From assembly GCA_964590195.1 (NCBI GenBank), contig CAZPWJ010000017.1, forward strand, positions 5,444 to 69,443: DNA of 64,000 nucleotides, in the 5' to 3' direction. Below are positions 51,812 to 61,912 of this stretch, piece by piece; position 1 is the first letter of the stretch; each line of letters starts with the position of its first letter. A program made the translations under genes and the position numbers. The notes under the pieces are model-generated. The model was not told the origin of the DNA. It saw nothing but the letters and a program-made list of their open reading frames with translations, and ran no database searches. The stretch comes from GCA-2731375 sp964590195 (GTDB taxonomy: Bacteria > Pseudomonadota > Alphaproteobacteria > GCA-2731375).

Positions 51812-52981
51812 ATGCAACTCGCCAACAGAATGAACCACCTAGGCACGGAGACCGCATTCGAGGTCTTGGCCCGGGCTAATGCGCTGGCCGCACAGGGCCG
51901 CGATATCATCAACCTCGGCATCGGCCAGCCCGATTTCCAGACGCCGGAAAATATTGTCGAGGCGGGGCGCAAGGCCCTGGCCGACGGCCATCACGGCTAT
52001 ACCCCGGCCAACGGTATCCCGGAACTGCGTGAAGCCGTCGCCGACGATATTATGAAATACCGCGGTGCCACCATTGATCCCGAGCACGTGGTGATCCAGC
52101 CGGGCGGCAAGCCGACGATGTTTTATGCCTGCCTGATGTTCGGCGAGGCGGGGGCGGAGATCATGTATCCCAACCCCGGCTTCCCGATCTATGAATCGGC
52201 GATCCGGTTTTCGGGCGCCACGCCCGTACCCATCGCCCTGCACGAAGACACCGGATTTTCTTTTTCCGCCGATGAAGTGCTGGAGAAAGTCACCGAGCGG
52301 ACCCGTCTGATCATCATCAATTCACCGGCCAATCCCACCGGCGGCGTGGTGCAAAAGGAAGAGCTGGACAAGCTGGTGGCGGGCCTGGAACGGCACCCGG
52401 AAGTGGTCATCCTCTCGGACGAGATCTACAGCCGCATGGTCTATGACAACCAGCCCCACGTCTCCATGTTGAGCTATCCCTCCATCCGCGACCGGCTGAT
52501 CCTGCTGGATGGCTGGTCCAAGACCTATGCCATGACCGGCTGGCGCCTGGGCTATGCCATCTGGCCCGAGGCCTGCGCCGAACAGGCCGCGCGCCTGTGC
52601 GTCAACGACCATTCCTGTGTCAATGCCGCGACCCAGTGGGCCGGTGTCGAGGCCTTGCGCGGCCCCCAGGACGCGGCGGATGCGATGGTCAAGGCGTTCG
52701 ATGAACGGCGCGAAGTCATTGTCGATGAGTTGAACGCCATTCCCGGTTTCCGCTGTGTGCGGCCTGGTGGTGCCTTCTATGCTTTTCCCAATATCGAGGG
52801 CACGGGCATGACCTCGTCCGCCTTGCAGGAAAAGATGTTGAACGAGGCCGGCGTCGCGGCTATTTCCGGCACCTCGTTCGGTGCCTTTGGTGAAGGTTAT
52901 CTGCGTTTTTCCTATGCCAATTCGACCGAGAATATCATAACCGCAATGGGCCGGATTCGTGATCTGGTGGCGGCACAATAA
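51812..52981 (+). CDS. Class I/II pyridoxal-phosphate aminotransferase
   Basis: A 389-residue fold-type I aminotransferase with NLGIGQPDFQTP near the N terminus, NSPANPTGGV, and the PLP Lys in GWSKTYAMTGWRLGYA. These match AspC/AlaA-type enzymes. I use the ATG at 51812; a TTG at 51776 or ATG at 51830 are also in frame. It probably forms a two-gene unit with the acyl-CoA dehydrogenase 51 bases upstream. Substrate not determined. Confidence 0.87.
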   Translation: MQLANRMNHLGTETAFEVLARANALAAQGRDIINLGIGQPDFQTPENIVEAGRKALADGHHGYTPANGIPELREAVADDIMKYRGATIDPEHVVIQPGGKPTMFYACLMFGEAGAEIMYPNPGFPIYESAIRFSGATPVPIALHEDTGFSFSADEVLEKVTERTRLIIINSPANPTGGVVQKEELDKLVAGLERHPEVVILSDEIYSRMVYDNQPHVSMLSYPSIRDRLILLDGWSKTYAMTGWRLGYAIWPEACAEQAARLCVNDHSCVNAATQWAGVEALRGPQDAADAMVKAFDERREVIVDELNAIPGFRCVRPGGAFYAFPNIEGTGMTSSALQEKMLNEAGVAAISGTSFGAFGEGYLRFSYANSTENIITAMGRIRDLVAAQ

Positions 52982-53097
52982 GCAACACCTTGCCTAAATT
53001 ATGGGCGAAGTGACGAAATATTAGGCAAGAGCCAATGCCGATGTGGAAGGATTAAAAATTTCTTCTTAAAATCAACGGCTTATGATGCGGCTGAAGT

Positions 53098-53113
53098 TGG
53101 CACGCTTTGTGCT
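53098..53113 (+). promoter_or_regulatory. Sigma54 promoter of glnB-glnA
   Basis: TGGCACG at 53098-53104 and TGCT at 53110-53113 give the GG-N10-GC spacing of a -24/-12 promoter. It lies 78 bases before the glnB start and fits NtrC/RpoN control of nitrogen assimilation genes. Confidence 0.75.
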
Positions 53114-53190
53114 TTAGGTTTGATGTAGAGCATGGGTCTGCCCGTCTGTCGTGATCTGTCGGAATGGGGCTAAAAAAGAGATTTGGCGCG

Positions 53191-53529
53191 ATGAAAAAAA
53201 TTGAAGCGATTATCAAACCCTTCAAACTGGATGAAGTGAAGGAGGCTCTGCATGAAATCGGCCTCCAGGGCATCACGGTGATCGAGGCCAAGGGTTTTGG
53301 CCGCCAGAAGGGCCATACGGAGCTATACCGGGGCGCGGAATACGTGGTTGATTTTTTGCCCAAGGTAAAGTTGGAAGTGGTGCTGGAGGACGAACTGGTG
53401 GAGCGCGCGGTGGAGGCAATCCAGAGCGCGGCGCACACGGGCCGGATCGGCGACGGCAAGATCTTCATCACCACCGTTGAAACCGCCATTCGCATCCGTA
53501 CCGGCGAGACCGGCAATGACGCGATTTAA
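53191..53529 (+). CDS. glnB: Nitrogen regulatory protein PII
   Basis: A 112-residue PII trimer subunit that senses 2-oxoglutarate, ATP/ADP and glutamine. MKKIEAIIKPFKLDEVKEAL is the canonical start. Tyr51 in the T loop (YRGAEY) is the uridylylation site, and HTGRIGDGKIF near residue 85 is the B-loop signature. The ATG at 53191 removes nine upstream residues that the family lacks. It is 68 bases ahead of glnA and shares its promoter, the standard alphaproteobacterial glnBA operon. Confidence 0.95.
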   Translation: MKKIEAIIKPFKLDEVKEALHEIGLQGITVIEAKGFGRQKGHTELYRGAEYVVDFLPKVKLEVVLEDELVERAVEAIQSAAHTGRIGDGKIFITTVETAIRIRTGETGNDAI

Positions 53530-53597
53530 GCAACCGAATTAGCAACAGTATCAAGACCTAGCAAAGTAACCGAGGACACAGGAAGGAACCGAAAGCC

Positions 53598-55007
<1,410 letters not shown>

Positions 55008-55035
55008 TCCTTCGAAAAATCAGACCAAACGTATC

Positions 55036-55067
55036 TGGGCCGCCCTTCGGGGCGGCCCATTTCGTTT
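55036..55067 (+). terminator. Rho-independent terminator of glnA
   Basis: A perfect 10-bp GC stem (55036-55045 with 55050-55059) with a TTCG loop and a TTTCGTTT tail begins 28 bases after the glnA stop. Confidence 0.92.
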
Positions 55068-55180
55068 CCGATAGCGGTCAGTTCTGCTAATCTCTCGCCT
55101 GGATTCAACTTTGGGATAACGACGTCGCCTAGTTTATGGGCTGTGACGGGGTGACCAAAGTATTTGGGAGAGGCGAGAAA

Positions 55181-55858
55181 ATGGAAACTTCGGACAAAAG
55201 CGCGCGGCAACTCTATGAAGAGATCAAGGCCAATCCGACCCGGCCGCGCTTTGGCTTTGGGCGCAAGGCGGCGGTGATCAATATCGATCTGCAAAAGGCC
55301 TACACCAACGTTGGCGAGTTCGCCACCGCCTACGAGACCGATCCCAAGCAGATGGACTACGTCAACGAAATCTCGGATCTGGCGCGCTCGAAGAATCTGC
55401 CGGTGGTCTGGACCTACGTGGCCTATATGGACTCGGGCGAGGATTGCGGTATCTGGGGCACGCGTACGGACACCGAAGATAGCTTGCAGAACATCAAGGT
55501 CGGCTCCCGCCGCTCGGAATTCGACGACCGCCTGCATGTGGATCACAAAAAGGACGTGGTCATCAATAAACGCATGGCCTCGGCTTTTCACGAGACCAAT
55601 CTGCCATCGGTCCTGAACTTCCATGGCATTGACACGGTGATCGTCACCGGCGGCTCGACCTCCGGATGTGTGCGGGCCACGGTGGTGGACAGCCTCTCGC
55701 GCAGCTTCCGCACCATCGTGGCGGAGGAATGCGTGGCCGACAAGCACGAGAGCCCGCATTTCGCCAACCTCTATGACATGGCCATCAAATATGCCGATGT
55801 GCTGCCGGCGGCGGATGTCATCGCGTATCTGGAAGACTATCAGATTCTGAACGACTAG
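55181..55858 (+). CDS. Isochorismatase-family cysteine hydrolase
   Basis: A 225-residue isochorismatase/N-carbamoylsarcosine-amidase-fold hydrolase. The catalytic Asp is in VINIDLQKAYT, a Lys follows in DHKKDVVINKRMASAF, and the nucleophile Cys is in TGGSTSGCVRATVVD. GGGAGAGGCG precedes the ATG at 55181. It leads an operon with two PuuE-like deacetylases, so it may remove a carbamoyl or amide group in a ureide- or hydantoin-type pathway. The substrate is inferred only from that neighbourhood. Confidence 0.85.
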   Translation: METSDKSARQLYEEIKANPTRPRFGFGRKAAVINIDLQKAYTNVGEFATAYETDPKQMDYVNEISDLARSKNLPVVWTYVAYMDSGEDCGIWGTRTDTEDSLQNIKVGSRRSEFDDRLHVDHKKDVVINKRMASAFHETNLPSVLNFHGIDTVIVTGGSTSGCVRATVVDSLSRSFRTIVAEECVADKHESPHFANLYDMAIKYADVLPAADVIAYLEDYQILND

Positions 55859-55883
55859 AAATTTTACGGACGGGGAGGCGGCT

Positions 55884-56795
55884 ATGTTGCGGGAGCCGGG
55901 ACTTTACGATTATTCGCCCATGTTTGACCGGCCAAAAATCACCTGGCCGAACGGTGCGCGTGTGGCCTTTTGGGTGGCGCCGAATATCGAGTTTTACGAA
56001 CTCGACCCGCCGCAAAATCCAGGGCGCCGGCCCTGGGCCAAGCCGCATCCGGACGTGGTGCCCCATTCCCACCGCGACTATGGCAACCGGGCCGGTTTCT
56101 GGCGCATGATGGAGGTGATGGAGAAATACGGCGTGCGCGGCAGTGTTTCGCTGAACGTCGCCATGTGCCAGCATCATCCGGAAATTATCGAGGCCTGCAG
56201 CGCGCTGGATTGGGAATTTTTCTCCCACGGCGTCTACAACACCCGCTACACCTACACCATGACCGAGGCGCAGGAACGCGCCATGATGGAAGACGTCATC
56301 AAGACCATCAAGGACTGCACCGGCCAGGACACGGACGGCTGGCTGGCCCCGGCACTGTCGTACACCACCAATACCTTCGAGCTGTTGGCGGAATACGGCG
56401 TCAAATATACCTGCGATCTGTTCCACGACGATCAGCCACAGCCGGTGAACACGAAGAGCGGCCGCTTGATCTCGGTGCCCTATTCGTTGGAGATGAACGA
56501 CACGGTTGTCCTCTCCATGATGGGCAAGAGCAGCCGCCATTATACCGAGATCCTGAAAGCTAACTTTGATCAGCTCTATGAAGAGGGGGCGGAGAACGGC
56601 CAGGTGATGTGCATCCCCCTGCATCCGTTCCTGATCGGCCAGCCGCACCGGATCGCAAATTTCGCCGAGGTGTTGGAGTATATCACCGGCCACGACAAGG
56701 TCTGGGTCACCACGGGGCGCGAGATCGCGGCCCATTACTACGAACACCATTACGACAACGTGGTCGCGGCGCTGGCCGCCAACAGGGGGAGCTGA
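55884..56795 (+). CDS. Polysaccharide-deacetylase-fold hydrolase, paralogue 1 (PuuE-like)
   Basis: A 303-residue NodB-like fold protein. It opens with KITWPNGARVAFWVAPNIEF and has HRDYGNRAGFWRMMEVMEKYG and ACSALDWEFFSHGVYNTR, features of the PuuE allantoinase group rather than of sugar deacetylases. No signal peptide is present, so it acts in the cytoplasm. It follows the cysteine hydrolase by 25 bases and precedes a paralogue by two bases. Confidence 0.8.
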   Translation: MLREPGLYDYSPMFDRPKITWPNGARVAFWVAPNIEFYELDPPQNPGRRPWAKPHPDVVPHSHRDYGNRAGFWRMMEVMEKYGVRGSVSLNVAMCQHHPEIIEACSALDWEFFSHGVYNTRYTYTMTEAQERAMMEDVIKTIKDCTGQDTDGWLAPALSYTTNTFELLAEYGVKYTCDLFHDDQPQPVNTKSGRLISVPYSLEMNDTVVLSMMGKSSRHYTEILKANFDQLYEEGAENGQVMCIPLHPFLIGQPHRIANFAEVLEYITGHDKVWVTTGREIAAHYYEHHYDNVVAALAANRGS

Positions 56796-56797
56796 AC

Positions 56798-57718
56798 ATG
56801 AGCCTGCCCGAAGATTATCTGGACTATCCCAAACGCGGCCACGGCATGGACCATGAGCGCTATACCTGGTCCATGCTGAAGGACCGGCCCAAGATTACCT
56901 GGCCCAACGGCGCCCGTGTCGCCTTGTGGGTGGTGACCCAGTTGCAATGGTTCCCCCTGGATATGAAGCCCGCCATCCCGGTGCCAGGCGGCATGGCGCG
57001 GCCCTATCCCGATTCTTGGAACTATACCCTGCGCGACTATGGCAACCGGGTCGGCGTCTACCGTATTTTCAAGGTGCTGGACAAACTGGGGATCAAGTCC
57101 TCGGTGGCGATCAATTCAGCCCTGGCCGAGATGTATCCCTATCTGTTGCAGCAGGTCGTCGCCCGGGATTGGGAGGTGATCGCCAACGGCCTGGACATGG
57201 GCCACCCCCACCATGGCGACATGGACCCCGGCGAGGAAGCCGCCCTGATCAAGGGCGTACTGGAGACCTTGCGGGGAATGTCGGGCCAACAGGTGCGCGG
57301 CTGGCTGTCGCCGATCCGGTCGGAGTCCATGAACACCCCGGACCTGGTGGCGGCCGAGGGTATCGAATACCTGTGTGATTGGGCCAACGACGATATGCCC
57401 TATCCGTTCGAGACCGCGTCGGGCACGATCCATAACCTGCCGCACACAATGGAGCTGGACGATCAGCAGATCCTGATCTCCCTGCGCCATACGGAGCAGG
57501 AATACGTGGATCAGCTGAAAGACCAGTTTGATTGCCTGTATGCGGAGAGCGAAAATAGCGGCGGCCGCATCATGGCCATCAACCTGAACCCCTGGGTCAC
57601 GGGGCAGGCTTATCGGATCAAGAAGCTTGAGGAAGCGCTGTCATACATCATGGGCCACGACGGCGTCTGGTCCGCCACCGGCGGCGAGATTTTGGATGCG
57701 TTCAAGGGGCAAGCTTAG
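56798..57718 (+). CDS. Polysaccharide-deacetylase-fold hydrolase, paralogue 2
   Basis: A 306-residue paralogue of the gene just upstream, sharing KITWPNGARVALWVV, LRDYGNRVGVYRIFKVLDKLG and the late INLNPWVTGQAYRIKKLEEAL region. The local motif after the fold core reads NGLDMGHPHHGD, so the metal ligands may differ from paralogue 1. AGGGGGAGCTGAAC precedes the ATG at 56798. Two unlike copies side by side suggest a heteromeric enzyme or two steps of one pathway. Confidence 0.8.
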   Translation: MSLPEDYLDYPKRGHGMDHERYTWSMLKDRPKITWPNGARVALWVVTQLQWFPLDMKPAIPVPGGMARPYPDSWNYTLRDYGNRVGVYRIFKVLDKLGIKSSVAINSALAEMYPYLLQQVVARDWEVIANGLDMGHPHHGDMDPGEEAALIKGVLETLRGMSGQQVRGWLSPIRSESMNTPDLVAAEGIEYLCDWANDDMPYPFETASGTIHNLPHTMELDDQQILISLRHTEQEYVDQLKDQFDCLYAESENSGGRIMAINLNPWVTGQAYRIKKLEEALSYIMGHDGVWSATGGEILDAFKGQA

Positions 57719-57722
57719 AAAT

Positions 57723-57778
57723 AATTACGGGGACACAATACTTAATTCGAATGAATTAAGTATTGTGTCCCCGTAATT
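57723..57778. repeat. REP-like perfect 26-bp palindrome
   Basis: A perfect inverted repeat (57723-57748 with 57753-57778) with a GAAT spacer. Its outer part contains ACGGGGACAC...TACTTAATT, which I recall as a motif of REP sequences linked to RAYT (IS200-like) transposases. It sits between two convergent genes and could also serve as a two-way terminator. Confidence 0.7.
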
Positions 57779-57791
57779 GCCAATTTAAGAG

Positions 57792-58076
57792 CTATTCGTC
57801 GCTCAGGCGCAGTACTGCCGGGCGGGCGGCCATGAAGGGGCCCATGCGGGCGCCGATGGTTTTGAAATGCTCGGAATTGCGGTGGGCTTCCGTGGCGGCT
57901 TCGTTTTCGTAACGCTCGACAAAGACAATCGTGTTCTCTTCCTCGCCCTTGAAGACTTCGTAGGACAGGCAGCCCGGTTCGTTGGCGTTGACGGCGGCAG
58001 CCAGTTCCTGGCCGACGGCGAGCAGGTCGTCCACGGCGCCTTCCTTGGCGGTCAGAGTAGCGATGGCGGCTAGCAT
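57792..58076 (-). CDS. Antibiotic biosynthesis monooxygenase (ABM) domain protein
   Basis: A 94-residue dimeric ferredoxin-like ABM protein, close in look to YgiN-type quinol monooxygenases. LAAIATLTAKEGAVDDLLAV is the first strand and helix, EPGCLSYEVFKG the middle, and FVERYENEAATEAHRNSEHF the conserved helix with the His pair. It lies 35 bases upstream of a strand-mate, the aminotransferase being upstream on the minus strand, so the two may be co-transcribed. Confidence 0.85.
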   Translation of the reverse strand: MLAAIATLTAKEGAVDDLLAVGQELAAAVNANEPGCLSYEVFKGEEENTIVFVERYENEAATEAHRNSEHFKTIGARMGPFMAARPAVLRLSDE

Positions 58077-58111
58077 GATGGTGTTCTCCTCAATTTACGC
58101 GGAAATGATAC

Positions 58112-59479
58112 TCAGCCCGCTTTTATAGCGGCCCGTGCCTTCGGCGCAAAGGCGCGAAGGGCCTGGGTTAGGATATCCATGATTTCGCCGATCTGATCCT
58201 CGGTGACGATCAGGGGCGGGGAGACAAGGAAATTGTCGCCCTTGGCCCCGCCCATGGTGCGCCGGGAATAGATGATCAGGCCCCGGTCATAGGCTTCTTG
58301 CGCCAAATGCATATGAGCGTCCAGTTCAGGGGGCAGGGGGCGGCCCGTCTCCCGGTCGGCGATAACGTCGAAGCCCAGCAACAGGCCACGGCCGCGGATC
58401 TCGCCGATGAATTCGAATTCCTCCAGCAGGCCTTCCAACTGGCCTTTCAGCAAGGCGCCCATGCGGGCGGCGTTGCCGATCAGGTCGTTGTCCAGATGCT
58501 CCGCCAATACGGCCCGGCCCACGGCGCAGGCGATGGGGGAGGCGGAATAGGTATGGCCGTGCATGAAACCGCCCGCGTCTTCCACCGCGCCGATAATCTT
58601 GCGCGAGGTGACGCAGGCACCCAGGGGGATATAACCTGAGGCCAAGCCCTTGGCCAAGGCCACCAGATCCGGCGTCACCCCCCAATGTTCGGCGGAGAGA
58701 TACTTGCCGCTGCGCCCGGCGCCGCTCATGACTTCGTCAAAAATCAACAGCACGCCGTATTGATCGCAGATCTCCCGGACCCGGCTGTAATAGATATCCG
58801 GCGCGGTCAGGGCGGCGGTGGCGGCCCCGCCGATGGGCTCCATGATGAAGGCGAGGACGGTTTCCGGGCCCTGGTTGATAATTTCCGCCTCCAGCGCGTT
58901 GGCATAACCAAGCGCGGCTTCGTCCTCTCTCTGGCCGGCGGGGCGGTAGCGGCAGAACGGCGCGGGGATCTTTGGCTGGTTGACGATCATCGGCGAAAAC
59001 ATGGAAAAGCCGCCCGGATCCCCCGTTAGCGACAGCGCCCCCAGGGTGGTGCCGTGATAGGAGGGCAGGCGCGAGATCACCTTGTAGCGGGTCGCCTGAC
59101 CGGTCGCGAGGGCGTATTGCCGGGCCAACTTGACGCAGGCCTCCACCACCTCGGAACCGCCGGAGCCGAAAAATACCTGGTCCAGGCCATCGGGTGTGAT
59201 ATCGGCGATTTCGTGGGCCAGCAGCTCCGCCGGTTCATTCAAAAAATGGGAGCGGAAGGCGTAGCTGACCTTTTCCGCCTGGGCCACCATGGCTTCGCGC
59301 ACGCGGGCGTTGCCATGGCCGATATTGGCGGTCTGCGGCCCGGAACTACCGTCGATATAGCGCTTGCCGTCCTGGTCCCACAGGTAGATGCCCTCGCCCC
59401 GGTCAACCACGGGCCGTTCCGGTGTGGGCCAGAAGAACATGGAGGAGGGAAGGTTGTCGCCGATCGGTACGCTGGTCAT
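58112..59479 (-). CDS. Class III (omega-type) aminotransferase
   Basis: A 455-residue PLP enzyme with DGSSGPQTANIGHGN, GSGGSEVVEACVKLARQY, FDEVMSGAGRSGK and the PLP Lys in ALAKGLASGYIPLGA. The family includes beta-alanine, taurine and diaminobutyrate aminotransferases. I use the ATG at 59479 (MTSVPIGD), because the 91 residues open upstream overlap the divergent acyl-CoA dehydrogenase and have no family match. Substrate unassigned. Confidence 0.88.
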   Translation of the reverse strand: MTSVPIGDNLPSSMFFWPTPERPVVDRGEGIYLWDQDGKRYIDGSSGPQTANIGHGNARVREAMVAQAEKVSYAFRSHFLNEPAELLAHEIADITPDGLDQVFFGSGGSEVVEACVKLARQYALATGQATRYKVISRLPSYHGTTLGALSLTGDPGGFSMFSPMIVNQPKIPAPFCRYRPAGQREDEAALGYANALEAEIINQGPETVLAFIMEPIGGAATAALTAPDIYYSRVREICDQYGVLLIFDEVMSGAGRSGKYLSAEHWGVTPDLVALAKGLASGYIPLGACVTSRKIIGAVEDAGGFMHGHTYSASPIACAVGRAVLAEHLDNDLIGNAARMGALLKGQLEGLLEEFEFIGEIRGRGLLLGFDVIADRETGRPLPPELDAHMHLAQEAYDRGLIIYSRRTMGGAKGDNFLVSPPLIVTEDQIGEIMDILTQALRAFAPKARAAIKAG

Positions 59480-59594
59480 GACAATGCTCCGTGCCGCGGT
59501 TGTTTGTGAAGGGTGGTGCAGTTTAGACGAGGCGTGTAATGAGAGCCATATGTAAGACAACGATGTGGCGTTGTGAGAAAGAGGATACGGAAAC

Positions 59595-60731
59595 GTGGAT
59601 TTCAGCTTTTCACCCGAGCAGGAGCAGGTGCGAGAGACCATTCGCCGCTTTTGCGAAACAGAGGTCGCACCCCTGGTCCGGGAAGCGGACGAGACGGAAA
59701 AATTCCCCAAGGAGCTGTTTCCCAAATGGGCCGAACTGGGCCTGTTGGGCATCCGCTATCCGGAGGCAGACGGCGGTTCCGGCTTCGACAAGGTGACCGA
59801 TTGCATCATCCGGGAAGAGATGAGTTATGTGGGTCAGGCCTTTGCATCCGCCTGGTCGGCCCATACCCATTTGGGCATCTGGCCCATCTGGAAAGCCGGC
59901 ACCGAGGAGCAGAAACAGCGGTTTTTCCGGACCGCCTTGCAGGGCCAGAAAATCGCCGGCTTTGGCCTCAGCGAACCCGACGGCGGCTCCAACATCCGGG
60001 CCATGATCACCAAGGCGGAAAAAGTCGACGGCGGCTATGTCCTGAACGGAACCAAGCTTTACATCACCAATTCGCCCATCGCCGATTTTCTCATGGTTGC
60101 GGCCCGTACCTCGCCGGACCTGACGCCGGATGCCATCAGTTTGTTCATCGTCGAATTGCCGAACGCGGGTTTTGATATTTCGTCGCTGGAAAAAGAGGGC
60201 ATTCGCGGCTCGGAAACCGGGCTGATCCATATTAGCGACGCCTTCGTCCCCGATGATTGTCTGCTGGGTGGCCGGGAGGGCACCTATCCGGTGATCCTGG
60301 AGTCCCTGTCGGAGAACCGGATCGGCGTCTCCGCCAACTGCCTCGGCATGGCGCGGGCGGCACTTGATCAATCCGTGGCGTTCGCCAAGGACCGGATCGT
60401 GGCCGGTAGACCGATCATCGAATACCAGGCCATCGCCCACAAGCTGGCCGACATGGCGGCGGAGGTCGAGGCCATCAAATGGCATGTCTACTACGGCGCC
60501 TGGCGGGTCGATCAAGGCACCTTGGATACGGCTACCGCCTCGCGGGTCAAGCTGATGGCCTCGGAAGCGGCATTGCGCATCAGCGAGGCCGCCATTCGTA
60601 TCCATGGCGGTGCCGGTCTGATGCGGGAATATCAGGTCGGCCGCATTCACCGCGACGCACTGGTCTATGTTATTGGCGAGGGGACGGCGGAAATACAACG
60701 CAACATCATCGCGCGGGATTTAAAGGATTAG
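59595..60731 (+). CDS. Acyl-CoA dehydrogenase
   Basis: A 378-residue acyl-CoA dehydrogenase starting at a GTG (DFSFSPEQEQVRETIRRF). FGLSEPDGGSNIRAM and LNGTKLYITNSP are the FAD/substrate motifs, and IHGGAGLMREYQVGRIHRDA with VIGEGTAEIQRNIIAR carries the likely catalytic base region. It is divergent from the aminotransferase and three bases ahead of an enoyl-CoA hydratase, so the two probably carry out consecutive beta-oxidation-type steps. Confidence 0.9.
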   Translation: MDFSFSPEQEQVRETIRRFCETEVAPLVREADETEKFPKELFPKWAELGLLGIRYPEADGGSGFDKVTDCIIREEMSYVGQAFASAWSAHTHLGIWPIWKAGTEEQKQRFFRTALQGQKIAGFGLSEPDGGSNIRAMITKAEKVDGGYVLNGTKLYITNSPIADFLMVAARTSPDLTPDAISLFIVELPNAGFDISSLEKEGIRGSETGLIHISDAFVPDDCLLGGREGTYPVILESLSENRIGVSANCLGMARAALDQSVAFAKDRIVAGRPIIEYQAIAHKLADMAAEVEAIKWHVYYGAWRVDQGTLDTATASRVKLMASEAALRISEAAIRIHGGAGLMREYQVGRIHRDALVYVIGEGTAEIQRNIIARDLKD

Positions 60732-60734
60732 CTC

Positions 60735-61514
60735 ATGGCTTACGAGAATATCGATTACCAGGTTGCTGAACGCATTGCAGTCATTGGCCTGAACCGTGCA
60801 CCTGTCAACGCCCTGAGCCTGGATTTCGTCAACGAGATCATCGCTGCCCTGTGTCAGGCGCGGGACGATGATGAAGTTCGCGCTGTGGTCATCACTTCGG
60901 CCCTGGAAAAGGCGTTCTGCGCCGGCCTTGATCTATCCGTTGTCAATGGTGTCGATGGCGAGGGCATGCGTGGTTTTCTGGAGCGGCTGTATTTTGAACT
61001 GAATGACGTGCAATACCGTTTGGGCAAACCGTCAATAGCCGCAGTCAAAGGTGCGGCGCGGGCGGGCGGCATGACGGTTGCCGTATCCTGCAACATGGTG
61101 ATTGCGGGCGAGGGAGCCACATTTGGTTATCCGGAAATCAATGTCGGCATTATTCCGGCCCTGCATTATGTGCATCTGCCCCGTATTGCCGGGCGCCATC
61201 GGGCCTTCGAGCATCTGTTCCTGGGCGATGAATTCGGTGCGGAGGAAGCCCGTGATCTTGGCATCGTCAATCATGTGGTGCCGGACGATCAGGTCCTGGA
61301 CAAGGCCATGGAGATCGCCGGGAAACTGGCGGCGAAGTCACCGGTGGTGATGAAGCTGGGGCGCGATGCCTACATGCGGGCGGTCGATACGGAATACCGC
61401 CGTGATGTGGAAAACATGGCCGAGGTCATGCGCAACGTGGTCGCCACCGACGATAGCCGCGAGGGCCTGGCCGCCTTCATGGAAAAACGCTCGCCGAAAT
61501 GGCAGAACGACTGA
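60735..61514 (+). CDS. Enoyl-CoA hydratase/isomerase
   Basis: A 259-residue crotonase-fold enzyme with ITSALEKAFCAGLDLSVV and AVKGAARAGGMTVAVSCNMVIA forming the oxyanion hole. The second motif reads RAGG rather than the usual GGGxE, so the standard catalytic Glu is not obvious and it may be an isomerase or hydrolase. It is coupled to the acyl-CoA dehydrogenase upstream. Confidence 0.85.
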   Translation: MAYENIDYQVAERIAVIGLNRAPVNALSLDFVNEIIAALCQARDDDEVRAVVITSALEKAFCAGLDLSVVNGVDGEGMRGFLERLYFELNDVQYRLGKPSIAAVKGAARAGGMTVAVSCNMVIAGEGATFGYPEINVGIIPALHYVHLPRIAGRHRAFEHLFLGDEFGAEEARDLGIVNHVVPDDQVLDKAMEIAGKLAAKSPVVMKLGRDAYMRAVDTEYRRDVENMAEVMRNVVATDDSREGLAAFMEKRSPKWQND

Positions 61515-61516
61515 TC

Positions 61517-61912
61517 TTACGAGAAATCCAGTGTCGCCAATAATTCGGTATTATCCCAGGCCGGCTGGCGGTCCTGCTGGATGACCTGATGGCCGCCGCT
61601 TTGCAGGCGCAGCCAGATCCACCGCGGTACCAGCTCGTTGCTCAGATCGCTGATCACCAGATCGGCGTAGGCTTCCAGACTTTCACAGGGTTCCTGCGCG
61701 GCGACTTGGAAGTACTCGGCCAGGGTCGTGGCCGCGATCAGGTCGCGGTCGGCGATATAGCGTAGATCCACGTGGATTTGTCCGCCGCCGATCAGGCCCG
61801 AACTGGGCAACTCGCCGGAAAGAATTGAGATCCGGTCATGATCGGCCGCCGGAGAGGCGATTGTCCGTAGGCAGGCGCGCCGCTCGCGCAGATTATTCAT
61901 GGCTATGTTCAT
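61517..61912 (-). CDS. Unknown protein, translationally coupled to flhG
   Basis: A 131-residue protein I do not recognise. It has no signal peptide or membrane segment. It has a DLRYIADRDLIAATTLAEYF helix-rich middle and an Arg/Trp-rich VPRWIWLRLQSGG near residue 95. Its ATG overlaps the flhG stop as ATGA, a strong sign that it is a real gene expressed with the flagellar cluster. It converges on the enoyl-CoA hydratase with two bases between stops. Confidence 0.6.
   Translation of the reverse strand: MNIAMNNLRERRACLRTIASPAADHDRISILSGELPSSGLIGGGQIHVDLRYIADRDLIAATTLAEYFQVAAQEPCESLEAYADLVISDLSNELVPRWIWLRLQSGGHQVIQQDRQPAWDNTELLATLDFS

Noticed and set aside
53530..53597. CCTAGCAAAG near 53560 as a third copy of the core shared by the two RNAs
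   Set aside because: Only about ten bases match and the GGACGCGGG part is missing, so chance is sufficient.
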